Program-made: the position numbers and the translations under genes
Part shown: positions 26,381-35,382 of the stretch, one piece after another
Layout: each line of letters starts with the position of its first letter
Position numbering within the stretch: position 1 is the stretch's first letter
The notes under the pieces: generated by a model
What the model was told of the DNA's origin: nothing
Seen by the model: the letters and a program-made list of their open reading frames with translations, nothing else
Database searches by the model: none
NCBI RefSeq assembly: GCF_025753855.1
Contig: NZ_JAOWPT010000001.1
Location: 523,001 to 587,000, forward strand
Direction: 5' to 3'
Length of the DNA stretch: 64,000 nt
From: Mesorhizobium sp. ZC-5
Lineage (GTDB): Bacteria > Pseudomonadota > Alphaproteobacteria > Rhizobiales > Rhizobiaceae

Positions 26381-27571
26381 ATGTTCATCCCGTTCTTCCT
26401 CGAGCTGAAAGCCGCCCGCGTTCCGGTCTCGCTGCGCGAGTATCTGGCGTTGCTCGAAGGTCTGGACGCCGATCTCGTCACCTATGACGTCGAAGGCTTC
26501 TACTATCTTGCCCGCGCGACGCTGGTGAAGGACGAGCGCCACATCGATCGTTTCGACCAGGTCTTTTCGCACATCTTCAAGGGCGTCGAGGCAGTGTCCG
26601 GCGAAAGCGCCGTCGACGTCGCCAACATTCCGGAGGAATGGCTGCGGCGGCTTGCCGAAAAGCATCTCTCCGACGAGGAGAAAAAGCTGGTAGAGGCGCT
26701 TGGCGGCTTCGAAAAGCTGATGGAGACGCTGAAGAAGCGGCTGGAGGAGCAGAAGGGCCGCCACCAGGGCGGCTCGAAATGGATCGGCACCGCCGGCACC
26801 TCGCCCTTCGGTGCTTATGGCTACAATCCCGAAGGCATCCGCATCGGGCAGCATGAAAGCCGGCATCGCCGTGCCGTAAAGGTCTGGGACAAGCGCGAAT
26901 TCAGGAATTTCGACGATTCGGTCGAACTCGGCACCCGCAACATCAAGGTGGCGATGAAGCGATTGCGCCGCTGGGTGCGCGAAGGCGCCGAGGAGGAGTT
27001 CGACCTGCCCGGCACCATCCACGCCACTGCCGAGCACGGCTATCTCGACGTGCAGACGCGGCCCGAACGCCGCAACGCCGTCAAGCTCCTGATGTTCTTC
27101 GATGTCGGCGGCTCGATGGACGACCACATCAAAGTCGTTGAAGAACTGTTTTCGGCGGCGCACACCGAGTTTCGCCACCTCGAATATTTCTACTTCCACA
27201 ACTGCCTCTACGAAGGCGTCTGGAAGGACAATCGACGACGCCATTCCGAGACCATGGCGACCTTCGACGTGCTCCACAAATACGGCCATGACTACAAGGT
27301 CATCTTCGTCGGCGACGCCGCGATGAGCCCCTACGAAATCGCCTATGCCGGTGGCTCGGTCGAACACTGGAACCCCGAACCCGGAGCAGTGTGGCTGCAA
27401 CGCGTGATCCAGCAATGGCCGAACGCGGTGTGGATCAACCCGACGAATGAGAAACACGGGGGCTACACCCATTCGACCGGCATGATCCGCGAGATTTTTG
27501 GCAACCGCATGTACCCGCTGACACTATCCGGGTTGGAAATGGCGACGAAGGAACTGTCACGCAAACATTGA
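26381..27571 (+). CDS. VWA domain protein, CoxE-like
   Basis: A 396-residue protein. The C-terminal VWA domain has the MIDAS-type motif FFDVGGSMDDHIKV (about residue 240, DxGxS) and VIFVGDAAMSPYEI further on; a Lys/Glu-rich helical N-terminal region precedes it. CoxE-like VWA proteins work with MoxR ATPases in maturation of metalloenzymes. It starts 6 bases after the GNAT stop and completes the moxR-imm11-GNAT-VWA unit. Confidence 0.88.
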   Translation: MFIPFFLELKAARVPVSLREYLALLEGLDADLVTYDVEGFYYLARATLVKDERHIDRFDQVFSHIFKGVEAVSGESAVDVANIPEEWLRRLAEKHLSDEEKKLVEALGGFEKLMETLKKRLEEQKGRHQGGSKWIGTAGTSPFGAYGYNPEGIRIGQHESRHRRAVKVWDKREFRNFDDSVELGTRNIKVAMKRLRRWVREGAEEEFDLPGTIHATAEHGYLDVQTRPERRNAVKLLMFFDVGGSMDDHIKVVEELFSAAHTEFRHLEYFYFHNCLYEGVWKDNRRRHSETMATFDVLHKYGHDYKVIFVGDAAMSPYEIAYAGGSVEHWNPEPGAVWLQRVIQQWPNAVWINPTNEKHGGYTHSTGMIREIFGNRMYPLTLSGLEMATKELSRKH

Positions 27572-27673
27572 ACCGCCCGATAAAGCGCCTCTCGCGCAAC
27601 AGTGATCCGCGGCGATGGCGGGTGGCGGCGCGAAACCCTATATTGCAGGAATTCCAAAATCAGGAGGGCAGAC

Positions 27674-28075
27674 ATGGAAGCCAATACCTATCCCGTCACC
27701 CGCACCGACGCCGAATGGCGCGCCCGGCTGACGCCGGAGCAATACGCGGTCATGCGCAACCACGGCACCGAGCGTCCCGGCAGCTGCGCGCTGCTTTACG
27801 AAAAGCGCGCCGGCACCTTCGAATGCGCCGGCTGCGACCAGCCGCTGTTCGAATCCAAGCTGAAATTCGAGAGCGGTACCGGCTGGCCGAGCTTCAACGA
27901 CCCGGTACCGGGTTCCGTCGAGAACACAGTCGACCGCAGCTACGGCATGGTGCGCACCGAATGCCATTGTTCGCGTTGCGGCAGCCATCTCGGCCATGTG
28001 TTCGAGGACGGCCCGCCGCCCACCGGCCTGCGCTATTGCATCAACGGCGTCGCGCTGAATTTCAAACCGGCCTGA
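27674..28075 (+). CDS. msrB: peptide-methionine (R)-S-oxide reductase
   Basis: A 133-residue Msr[10 protein letters not shown] (about 47-55) and [18 protein letters not shown] (about 95-112) carry the four zinc cysteines; [12 protein letters not shown] holds the catalytic Cys. It reduces methionine-R-sulfoxide in proteins using thioredoxin. GGAGG lies 8 bases before the ATG at 27674. It appears monocistronic. Confidence 0.95.
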   Translation: MEANTYPVTRTDAEWRARLTPEQYAVMRNHGTERPGSCALLYEKRAGTFECAGCDQPLFESKLKFESGTGWPSFNDPVPGSVENTVDRSYGMVRTECHCSRCGSHLGHVFEDGPPPTGLRYCINGVALNFKPA

Positions 28076-28163
28076 GTGCCGCAAGCATAACTGATATCTG
28101 GCTCTTTCGATCGACGGTCATTCCTCTACGTCGACTACGGGAGTTTTGACTGGAGAGAGCCGG

Positions 28164-28961
28164 ATGATTTGCTTCATGTGCCTGCAGTGCGGCGTGCAGT
28201 TTGCCGAAAGCGAAACCCCGCCTGACGCTTGCCCGATCTGCAGCGACGATCGCCAATATGTGCGCTGGGCGGGGCAGGCCTGGACGACCAGCCAGGAACT
28301 CGCGCAAACCCACAAGCTTGCCATGAAGGAAGACGCCGGCGTGCTTGCCTTCGGCGTCGAGCCGCGTTTTGGCATCGGCCAGCGCGCTTTGCTTGCCGAG
28401 ACGCCGGGGGGCAACGTGTTGTGGGATTGCGTCAGCCTGGTCAGCGACGAGGCCGTTACCGAGATCAACCGTCGCGGCGGTTTGCAGGCTATCGCCATCT
28501 CGCACTGTCATTATTATTCGGTGATGGTGGAGTGGAGCGAAGCATTCGGCGGGGTGCCGATCTATATCCACGCCGACGACCGCCAGTGGGTGATGCGGCC
28601 GCATGCTTCGGTCAAATTCTGGGAGGGCGAAACGCTGGCGCTCAACCCCTCGCTCACCCTGATCCGCTGTGGCGGCCATTTCGACGGCGGCCAGGTGCTG
28701 CACTGGAAGCGCGACGGCGGCAACGCCATCCTCTCCGGCGACATCCTGCAGGTGGTGGCGACCCGCCGGCATGTCTCCTTCATGTACAGCTATCCGAACC
28801 ACATTCCGCTCAACGCGAAAGCCGTCCGGAAAATCGCTCGGGCTGTCGAGCCGTTCGACTACGATGACATCTACGGCGCCTGGTGGAACACCAACATCAT
28901 CGGCGGCGCCAGAGAAGCGATGCGGGTTTCCGTGGACCGCTATCTTGCGGCCATCGCCTGA
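28164..28961 (+). CDS. MBL-fold hydrolase with N-terminal zinc ribbon
   Basis: A 265-residue protein starting MICFMCLQCGVQFAES; the CxxC...CPIC pairs in the first 30 residues form a rubredoxin-like zinc ribbon. The metallo-beta-lactamase part has AISHCHYYSVMVEW where classic enzymes have HxHxDH, so the Asp is replaced by Tyr, then HADDRQWVMRPH and CGGHFDGGQVLHW. The family occurs widely without known substrate. ATG at 28164 is preferred to a TTG at 28146 because GGAGAGAG precedes it. Confidence 0.8.
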   Translation: MICFMCLQCGVQFAESETPPDACPICSDDRQYVRWAGQAWTTSQELAQTHKLAMKEDAGVLAFGVEPRFGIGQRALLAETPGGNVLWDCVSLVSDEAVTEINRRGGLQAIAISHCHYYSVMVEWSEAFGGVPIYIHADDRQWVMRPHASVKFWEGETLALNPSLTLIRCGGHFDGGQVLHWKRDGGNAILSGDILQVVATRRHVSFMYSYPNHIPLNAKAVRKIARAVEPFDYDDIYGAWWNTNIIGGAREAMRVSVDRYLAAIA

Positions 28962-28967
28962 CCGGCT

Positions 28968-29291
28968 TCACACCACCGCGGCCAGGATCAGCCAGACGGC
29001 CGCGAGAATCTGCGCCAGCGAGCCCATCAGGCCGGGCTGCGCGGCTGCCGTTCTCCATACCGCGAGAAACAGGAAGACATTGTAAGGGACCGGCGCGAAA
29101 TGCACGGCCAGCGAGGCGCCAAGCGGCATCTTCATGCCCAGCATCACCAGCGCGGCCACTGCTGCTACAGCGTTGATGCAGGTTCCGACCAGCATCATGT
29201 CCCACCAGAACAGCCGGTCGAGCGGGACGAGACCGCGCCAGCGCGCCAGGAAAAATCCCGGTTTCGCTTCGGCTGCCTTGGACTCGCTCAC
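28968..29291 (-). CDS. small integral membrane protein of unknown function
   Basis: A 107-residue protein with three helices: after a polar Lys/Glu-rich start, DRLFWWDMMLVGTCINAVAA, AVHFAPVPYNVFLFLAVW and the C-terminal LAQILAAVWLILAAVV. I do not recognise the family. Its 3' end is 6 bases from the convergent MBL gene. Confidence 0.65.
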   Translation of the reverse strand: MSESKAAEAKPGFFLARWRGLVPLDRLFWWDMMLVGTCINAVAAVAALVMLGMKMPLGASLAVHFAPVPYNVFLFLAVWRTAAAQPGLMGSLAQILAAVWLILAAVV

Positions 29292-29354
29292 GCTCCCGTT
29301 GCTCCCGTGGCTTCATCGGAGCGCCGCCCGCCATAAAGCGGCGGCGCTACGGCG

Positions 29355-29615
29355 TCACTCCATGCCGAGCGCGGCCTTGTAAAGATCGAGGATGGCTTCC
29401 TCTTCCTGGCGCTCGGCCTGGTCCTTCTTGCGCAGGCGGATGATCGCGCGCACCGCCTTGGTGTCGAAGCCCGTGCCCTTCATTTCGGCGAAGACTTCCT
29501 TGATATCGTCGGAGATCGTCTTCTTTTCTTCTTCCAGCCGCTCGACGCGCTCGATGAAGGCACGCAACTGGCCGGCGGCAACAGTCTGGCTGGTTTCAGT
29601 GATATCGTCGGCCAT
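29355..29615 (-). CDS. gapR: GapR (DUF2312) nucleoid-associated protein
   Basis: An 86-residue protein, [20 protein letters not shown] at the start, then coiled-coil [22 protein letters not shown]-like region and [21 protein letters not shown]. In Caulobacter GapR encircles overtwisted DNA ahead of replication and transcription forks and stimulates topoisomerases. Conserved across Alphaproteobacteria. The longer open frame upstream is not used: DUF2312 proteins begin with this Met. Confidence 0.93.
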   Translation of the reverse strand: MADDITETSQTVAAGQLRAFIERVERLEEEKKTISDDIKEVFAEMKGTGFDTKAVRAIIRLRKKDQAERQEEEAILDLYKAALGME

Positions 29616-29724
29616 GAGGATCTCCGGGAAGTTGGCCGCGACTCGGGCCGCGGCGGTGTCGGCGGTTCGATGCCTCAGCGGCGTAAGCGGGTCAAGCGCT
29701 GAATCTCCCCTCGCTGCCTCTACA

Positions 29725-29768
29725 GCAATTCCAGCAAAAGCGTGCAGCGGTTTCGCGTCCGGAATTGC
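29725..29768. repeat. rhizobial intergenic palindromic element (GCAATTCC...GGAATTGC)
   Basis: GCAATTCC (29725-29732) and GGAATTGC (29761-29768) are perfect complements around a 28-base spacer containing AGCAAAAGCGTGCAGCGGTTT. From memory, elements of the form caattccagsaaaag...gcgg-tttyycgtccggaattgc are scattered in many copies in Mesorhizobium and Rhizobium genomes. Only one copy is present in this window. Confidence 0.6.
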
Positions 29769-29778
29769 GGCAAACTGC

Positions 29779-30087
29779 CTAATGGTCTTTCGGCCGCCGC
29801 GCCTCGAATTCCGCCCGCTTGGCGTCCGGCGCATCGGTCTGGTGCAGCGCCTGCCACTCGGCATAGGGCATGCCGTAGACGATTTCGCGCGACTCGTCCT
29901 TCGACAGTTCGATGCCTTCGGCGTTGGCCGCGTCCCGGTACCAGTTGGAAAGGCAGTTGCGGCAGAAGCCGGCCAGATTCATCAGGTCGATGTTCTGCAC
30001 GTCGCTGCGCTCGCGAAGGTGCTCGACCAGCGTGCGGAACGCCGCTGCCTCGAAATCGCGCTTCTGTTCGTCGCTGAGCTCGGTCAT
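29779..30087 (-). CDS. DUF1244 family protein
   Basis: A 102-residue protein: [38 protein letters not shown] and [14 protein letters not shown] are the diagnostic DUF1244 segments, with the CRNC cysteine pair. Function unknown; a structure-genomics target family of small helical proteins. It starts 13 bases downstream of the N-formylglutamate amidohydrolase gene stop and is probably its operon partner. Confidence 0.9.
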   Translation of the reverse strand: MTELSDEQKRDFEAAAFRTLVEHLRERSDVQNIDLMNLAGFCRNCLSNWYRDAANAEGIELSKDESREIVYGMPYAEWQALHQTDAPDAKRAEFEARRPKDH

Positions 30088-30100
30088 GGCGAAACCTCCT

Positions 30101-30898
30101 TCACACCGGCCCGGTGCGCGAGCCGAATTGTTTGACCTCGTGTATATCGGGACGCCGGTTGATCGCGTCAACGATCGGCGCCAGCCGTTCCGCCCAGTCG
30201 CCCGCCCCTTTTTCATCGCCGATCAGGTCCTGCCTTATCTCGATCAGCGCATGCGCGAAACCGTTGACGATGGCATGGCGGAACATCGTGTCGCCGCGCA
30301 GCGCCCCGTCGTAAGGCTCGTTGTCGCCGACGACGAGGCTCTTGCCTTCGGCCAGTTGTTCGATCAGCGGCCATGGCGCGCGAGGGTCCATGTCCCACAG
30401 CACCCCGACATGCCATGGCCGGACATGGCCCTGCATCGCCGGCGTGAACGAATGCACCGAGAAGATGAACGGCGCCCGGCCTGATTCGTGCGCAACCGAT
30501 GCCACCATGGCGCCGACGGCGTCATGGTAGGGCCGGTAGAAGCGGTCGAGCCGGCGCTCGCGTTCTTCTGCCGTCATCGGGTAGTTGCCCGGAACCACGG
30601 TGCCGTCATAGAGCTGGCGGATCAGCGTCGGATCGTCTTCGCCGCGATTCGGGTCGATCAGCAGCCGCGAGAACCGCGCCATCACCGCCGGCACGCCAAG
30701 CAGGGCGGCCAGCTTACGGGTCACCGCCTCGACGCCGATGTCATAGGCGATATGGCGATCGAATTCGGACGCCGGCAGGCCGAGATCGCCATATTCCTCC
30801 GGCAGTTCGCGATGCGCATGGTCGGCGACCAGCACGATGCCCCGCTTCCGGTCGCCTTCGATGATGTCGAACGGAGCAAAGACTGCGGAACGGGTCAT
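30101..30898 (-). CDS. N-formylglutamate amidohydrolase family protein
   Basis: A 265-residue zinc hydrolase-like protein: VLVADHAHRELPEEYGDLGLP, YDIGVEAVTRKLAALLG and SVHSFTPAM. The family (HutG type) cleaves N-formylglutamate in histidine degradation, but no hut genes are near, so the substrate is uncertain. It leads a two-gene unit with the DUF1244 protein. Confidence 0.88.
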   Translation of the reverse strand: MTRSAVFAPFDIIEGDRKRGIVLVADHAHRELPEEYGDLGLPASEFDRHIAYDIGVEAVTRKLAALLGVPAVMARFSRLLIDPNRGEDDPTLIRQLYDGTVVPGNYPMTAEERERRLDRFYRPYHDAVGAMVASVAHESGRAPFIFSVHSFTPAMQGHVRPWHVGVLWDMDPRAPWPLIEQLAEGKSLVVGDNEPYDGALRGDTMFRHAIVNGFAHALIEIRQDLIGDEKGAGDWAERLAPIVDAINRRPDIHEVKQFGSRTGPV

Positions 30899-31102
30899 GA
30901 GAGCTGGCGGACTTTATGGCGGCGGGTGATGTTCCGTCATTCCACGAAGTCCCGTGCCGTGCAACGCCGTTGTTTGGTCATTGTTTTTCCGTGAAATGGA
31001 TTCGGGCGTTGAATCTGGGCGCTTTGGCGCACTAATCGATTAAGATCGAAGACGTGACCGCGTTGACATGCGCCCGCACTTTGCCGAAAAGGGGCGTCTA
31101 AG

Positions 31103-31618
31103 ATGCTGATTTCACGCATGAGGGGCTTCACCATGGAATTCGCCAGGAGGCAGCGCTTTCACCCGTTGGTGACCGCTCTCTTGGCCATCGTCGCGCTGCC
31201 CTTTGTTGCCGCCCTGTCGGCAACGCCGGCGCTGGCGGATTTTCGCGTCTGCAACGCCACGCAGAATCTCGTCGGCGTCGCCATCGGGTACCGTGCCAAG
31301 GCCGGCTGGGTCACCGAGGGCTGGTGGCATGTCGAAGGCTCGTCCTGCAAGACGCTGATCGAGGGTCAGCTGTCATCACGTTATTATTATCTTTATGCAG
31401 AAGACGCCGAGCGCGGCGGACGCTGGGATGGTCCGGTCAACATGTGCGTAGCGGAAAAAGAGTTCAAGGTATCCGGCGTCAGCGATTGTTTTGCCCGTGG
31501 ATTCCAGCGCGCCGGCTTTCAGGAATACGACACGGGCGAGCAGGCCAGCTGGATGGTCCAACTGACTGAGCCCGCAACGGACGGCACCGCCGCCGTCACG
31601 GGAACCAACGGTCAATGA
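31103..31618 (+). CDS. DUF1036 exported protein
   Basis: A 171-residue protein with a signal sequence ending near SATPALADF, then the DUF1036 core FRVCNATQNLVGVAIGYRA, WVTEGWWHVEGSSCKTLI and YYYLYAEDAERGGRW. The three or four Cys suggest periplasmic disulfides. ATGs at 31103 and 31133 both have purine-rich sites; the latter (after GAGGGG) gives a more usual signal-peptide length. Its stop overlaps the pyk start by four bases (ATGA), so both are translationally coupled, an arrangement I recall across Rhizobiales. Confidence 0.85.
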   Translation: MLISRMRGFTMEFARRQRFHPLVTALLAIVALPFVAALSATPALADFRVCNATQNLVGVAIGYRAKAGWVTEGWWHVEGSSCKTLIEGQLSSRYYYLYAEDAERGGRWDGPVNMCVAEKEFKVSGVSDCFARGFQRAGFQEYDTGEQASWMVQLTEPATDGTAAVTGTNGQ

Positions 31619-33051
31619 GACGCAGCAGAAAAGTAAAGATACTCGCCACACTCGGTCCGGCCTCCTCCGATGAGGCCATGATCCGCAGGCTTTTCGAAGC
31701 CGGCGCCGATGTCTTCCGCATCAATATGAGCCATACCGACCACGACACGATGCGGACCCTGATCGCGCGCATCCGCAAGGTCGAGGACGAGGTGGCGCGC
31801 CCGATCGGCATTCTCGCCGACCTGCAGGGCCCCAAGCTGCGCGTCGGCAAGTTCGCCAACGGCAAGGAAGAGCTGAAGGTTGGCCAGACCTTCACCTTCG
31901 ATGGAAGTCCCGAACCCGGCACCACCGAACGGGTTCACCTGCCGCACCCCGAGATCCTCAAATCGGTCGAGGCCGGCCACCGCCTGTTGATCGACGACGG
32001 CCGCCTCGAACTCGTCGTCGTCAAGGCCGACGGCAAGTCGATCGTCTGCAAGGTGGTCGCCGGCACCAGGATCTCCGACAAGAAGGGTGTCAGCCTGCCC
32101 GACACCGAGCTGCCGGTCGGTGCCCTTACCGAGAAGGACCGCAAGGATCTCGACGCGGTCCTGGCAACCGGCGTCGACTGGGTGGCGCTGTCCTTCATCC
32201 AGCGGCCGGAAGACCTTGCCGAAGCCCGCAAGATCGCCCGCGGCCGCGCCGCCATCATGTCCAAGATCGAGAAGCCGCAGGCGGTCGCCCGGCTGGCCGA
32301 GATCATCGAACTCTCCGACGCGCTGATGGTGGCGCGCGGCGACCTCGGCGTCGAGATGCCGCTGGAAGCCGTGCCCGGCATCCAGAAGCAGATCACCCGC
32401 GCCGCCCGCCGCGCCGGCAAGCCGGTGGTGGTGGCCACCCAGATGCTGGAATCGATGATCACCGCGCCGGTTCCGACCCGCGCCGAGGTCTCGGACGTCT
32501 CCATCGCCGTCTTCGAAGGCGCCGACGCAATCATGCTGTCGGCCGAGTCCGCTGCTGGCCAGTATCCGGTCGAAGCGGTCGCCATGATGGACCGCATCGC
32601 CCAGCGCGTCGAGCAGGACCCGACCTATCCCGGCATCATCAACGCCCAGCGTTCCGAGCCGGAGGCGACCGGCGCTGACGCCATCTCGCTCGCCGCCCGG
32701 CAGATCGCCGAGACGCTCAAGCTCACCGCCATCGTCACCTACACGGCGTCGGGCACCACCGGCCTGCGCGCCGCGCGCGAACGTCCGCAGGTGCCGATTA
32801 TCGCGCTGTCGCCGATCCTCGAGACGGCACGCCGCCTGTCGCTCCTGTGGGGCACTCACTGCGTGGTGACGCCGGACGCCACCGACCTCGACGACATGGT
32901 CGACCGCGCCTGCCAGATCACCTTCGCCGAAGGCTTCGGCAAGGTTGGCGACCGCGTCATCATCACCGCCGGCGTGCCGCTCAGGACACCCGGCTCCACC
33001 AACATGCTGCGCATCGCCTATATCGGCTCGGACGGGCTGGGCGGGATCTAG
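31615..33051 (+). CDS. pyk: pyruvate kinase
   Basis: A 478-residue enzyme converting phosphoenolpyruvate and ADP to pyruvate and ATP. KILATLGPASSDEAMI at the start, MSKIEKPQAV with the active-site Lys/Glu, MVARGDLGVEMP, and KPVVVATQMLESM are complete signatures, and the C-terminal domain follows with SGTTGLRAARERP. It overlaps the DUF1036 gene and is the only pyruvate kinase in the window; the rest of lower glycolysis lies at the right end. It ends 4 bases from a convergent hydrolase gene. Confidence 0.97.
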   Translation: MRRSRKVKILATLGPASSDEAMIRRLFEAGADVFRINMSHTDHDTMRTLIARIRKVEDEVARPIGILADLQGPKLRVGKFANGKEELKVGQTFTFDGSPEPGTTERVHLPHPEILKSVEAGHRLLIDDGRLELVVVKADGKSIVCKVVAGTRISDKKGVSLPDTELPVGALTEKDRKDLDAVLATGVDWVALSFIQRPEDLAEARKIARGRAAIMSKIEKPQAVARLAEIIELSDALMVARGDLGVEMPLEAVPGIQKQITRAARRAGKPVVVATQMLESMITAPVPTRAEVSDVSIAVFEGADAIMLSAESAAGQYPVEAVAMMDRIAQRVEQDPTYPGIINAQRSEPEATGADAISLAARQIAETLKLTAIVTYTASGTTGLRAARERPQVPIIALSPILETARRLSLLWGTHCVVTPDATDLDDMVDRACQITFAEGFGKVGDRVIITAGVPLRTPGSTNMLRIAYIGSDGLGGI

Positions 33052-33055
33052 AAAC

Positions 33056-34117
33056 TCACCCCGGCGCCAGTTCCGCCGTCGGCGCCTTTTCGTTGACGCA
33101 GCCGGCGGGCAGCACGTCGCCGGCGATCCGTGCCTCGACCGCGCGCGCCACGCTGTCGAGGTCGCGATCCTTGCCGGCGACCTTTTCGATCGCCGCCACC
33201 ACAAGGTCGCGGGCGACCCAGTCCGGCTTGTGGCCGAGGTTCTTCACCCACACCAGTTCGGCGCCTGGAATGTCCCGCGCCAGACCTATCGAGTGGATTT
33301 CCTCGTAGATCACGGTGTCCTCGTCGCCGGAAACCACCACCGTTGGCGCATTGATTTCGCGGTATCGCTGCGCCACTTCGAGCACATAGTCATACAGCCC
33401 GGCGACATCGATGGCGTTGGAGCGGAAGGCGCGCGGCCTCAGCACCAGCGGGATCGAGGCCTCGTCGGAATAGGCGACCGGCACCGCGTTCGGGGCGAAG
33501 ACGCAGGCCGTGGCGGCCGGCATCCGCATCATGCCGGCGGGATAGGTGATGGCTTGCGCAAACAGCCAGCCGACCACCGGCGTCGCGGTCAGGCTGTAAT
33601 ACCAGGCAGTGGCGCCGCCGGGCCATGGGTGGGTCGCCGCCGACAGGAACACCAGTCCGCGCGTCCGTTCCGCCTGGTCCAGCGCGAAGGTCGCGGTCAC
33701 CGCGCCGCCAAAGGAATGGCCCACGATGATGGCATCGTCGATGCCGACATGGTCCATCAGCGCCGCGATCGTCGCGGCCTGCTCATGCGGGTTGTCGTTG
33801 CGACCGCCGCGTTCCGACCAGCCATGGCCCGGGCGGTCGAAGAACAGCATCTCGGCGCGCCCTTGCAGCAAGGGCCGCAGCGGTTGCATCTGATCCCTGA
33901 GATTGCCACTGGCACCATGGATGAACACCAGCGGCGGCAGGTCGGCATCCGGCCCGGCCGGCACATGCACATAGTGCATACGGGTCGCGTTCACCGTTGC
34001 GAAGCTTCCGATCGGCGGATAGTGCCGCTCGATCAGCCAGGAGCCGACACGTGTGATGCCGACGAGGATCAGGAAAAAGGCGAGCAGGAAGGCGAGCGCG
34101 GCGGTGATCAGATTCAT
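33056..34117 (-). CDS. alpha/beta hydrolase, membrane-anchored
   Basis: A 353-residue protein with an N-terminal membrane helix (ITAALAFLLAFFLILVGI). LVFIHGASGNLRDQ is the oxyanion region, VGHSFGGAVTATFAL the nucleophile elbow (GHSFGG, Ser about residue 135), and GHKPDW near the C terminus the catalytic His. Substrate unknown. It is followed on the same strand by nothing; upstream is a TPR gene with 63 bases spacing running the same way. Confidence 0.85.
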   Translation of the reverse strand: MNLITAALAFLLAFFLILVGITRVGSWLIERHYPPIGSFATVNATRMHYVHVPAGPDADLPPLVFIHGASGNLRDQMQPLRPLLQGRAEMLFFDRPGHGWSERGGRNDNPHEQAATIAALMDHVGIDDAIIVGHSFGGAVTATFALDQAERTRGLVFLSAATHPWPGGATAWYYSLTATPVVGWLFAQAITYPAGMMRMPAATACVFAPNAVPVAYSDEASIPLVLRPRAFRSNAIDVAGLYDYVLEVAQRYREINAPTVVVSGDEDTVIYEEIHSIGLARDIPGAELVWVKNLGHKPDWVARDLVVAAIEKVAGKDRDLDSVARAVEARIAGDVLPAGCVNEKAPTAELAPG

Positions 34118-34180
34118 CGGTCAGGCAAATGTCTTCGAAAGGAATTCAAGAAACGAGCGCGCGGCCGGCCGAGTTTCCGC

Positions 34181-34774
34181 TCAGATGCCTTCGCCCGCCA
34201 GTTCCTCGGAAAGCTCGGACACCTCGTTCTGCGCGCTGCGCATCATCGGATAGATTGCGAGCACGCGCTGGTAGGCATCGAGCGCCAGTTCCTTGCGGCC
34301 TGTGGTCTTCATGATCTCTGCCATGCCGGAAAGCGCACCGAAATGACGCGGCTCCAGTTCCAGTGTCCGCTCAATGTCGGCCATCGACTTGCCGAAGTTC
34401 TGCATCATGAAATGCACGGTGGCGCGGCGGTTCCAGCCCTCGGGATAGGTCGGCGCCAGCACGATGACCTGGTCGAGGAAATCCAGCGCCACGTCGTACT
34501 TCTTGGCTTCGACCGCGTCGCCCGCCCATTTCATCATCAGGTCGACCGACGCGCTGCCGGACTTGAACCATTCCTGCCAGATATTGCCGGCGATCCGTTC
34601 GGCCGCCTTTTCGTTGCGCTGCCGCTTCAGGTCGCCGAACAGCTTGTCGAGCCGGCTGCCGACCTGTTCCTCGGGCTGTGGTTTGATTTCCTCGGTCGGC
34701 GGAGCGTCCTGGGCAAGAGCCGGAAACGCGGCGCCGAGTGTCAGGGCAATGGCAAATGCAAAAACGCTCCGCAT
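34181..34774 (-). CDS. secreted TPR-containing protein
   Basis: A 197-residue protein with a signal peptide (MRSVFAFAIALTLGAAFPAL) and three TPR-like repeats: KKYDVALDFLDQVIVLAPTYPE, VHFMMQNFGKSMADIERTLE and MKTTGRKELALDAYQRVLAI. Probably periplasmic scaffold; members of this group are found across rhizobia without assigned role. It may share a transcript with the downstream alpha/beta hydrolase. Confidence 0.82.
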   Translation of the reverse strand: MRSVFAFAIALTLGAAFPALAQDAPPTEEIKPQPEEQVGSRLDKLFGDLKRQRNEKAAERIAGNIWQEWFKSGSASVDLMMKWAGDAVEAKKYDVALDFLDQVIVLAPTYPEGWNRRATVHFMMQNFGKSMADIERTLELEPRHFGALSGMAEIMKTTGRKELALDAYQRVLAIYPMMRSAQNEVSELSEELAGEGI

Positions 34775-34842
34775 ATGCGGGAATCTATCCCCGCATGGCG
34801 GAACGTCAAACTGAATTTCGCGTGAAGGGGGCGAAAGCCCGA

Positions 34843-34968
34843 TCAGCCCTGGCGGGCCTTGTAGCGCGGCGCAGTCTTGTTGATGATGTAGATGCGGCCC
34901 TTGCGGCGAACCAGCTGGTTGTCGCGATGGCGGGCCTTCAAGGCCTTGAGCGAATTCTTGATCTTCAT
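34843..34968 (-). CDS. rpmJ: 50S ribosomal protein L36
   Basis: A 41-residue bL36, beginning [20 protein letters not shown] and ending APRYKARQG. The CxxC...CxxxxH zinc-ribbon residues of the common L36 are absent, so this is the zinc-free form usual in Alphaproteobacteria. The start at 34968 is set by homology. A 213-base gap with its promoter lies upstream. Confidence 0.95.
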   Translation of the reverse strand: MKIKNSLKALKARHRDNQLVRRKGRIYIINKTAPRYKARQG

Positions 34969-35181
34969 TGGTCTTGCCCGTCGAATGGGCCCTCGTCCGG
35001 GCCGAACTGAAAGGCGCGCCCGAAGACGCGCCGAATTTGTGAGAGGCTCATAAACGAGGAGCACTGCGCGTGTCAACCTGTGTAGCGCCTGGGTGGTGTC
35101 CCGGCTGCAAAGCGCATCAACGCGGACGGCGCTACCGTTGACGTCGGCGGGTCGCCTCTGGCCTTTTAAAGCGGATTGGCA

Positions 35182-35382
35182 TCAGCGGTTCGGCTCCCAA
35201 CCATTGGGTACGACAATCACTTTCTTTTTTTGGACGGTCCAAAGCGGGTTTCCTTCATCATCGGTCTCGTCCAGCACCGTCACTTCGATATCATGGTCAG
35301 GGAAGTCGTGTTGCTCTTTCGCCAACGCCACCTTGTGGCAGTGTGCCTTTTCCTCGGGCGTCAAAAACCGCTTTTGCGACAT
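35182..35382 (-). CDS. small hypothetical protein
   Basis: A 66-residue acidic/polar protein, MSQKRFLTPEEKAHCHKVAL onward, with a C-terminal beta-like stretch VQKKKVIVVPNGWEP. GGGAGCG sits about 8 bases before the ATG, and codon choice resembles genuine genes, so I think it is real. No family recognised. Spans away from neighbours on both sides by more than 100 bases. Confidence 0.6.
   Translation of the reverse strand: MSQKRFLTPEEKAHCHKVALAKEQHDFPDHDIEVTVLDETDDEGNPLWTVQKKKVIVVPNGWEPNR

Noticed and set aside
31612-33204. 530-residue minus-strand frame opposite pyruvate kinase
   Set aside because: Antisense shadow of pyk with repetitive Gly/Asp/Gln translation; pyk itself is unambiguous.
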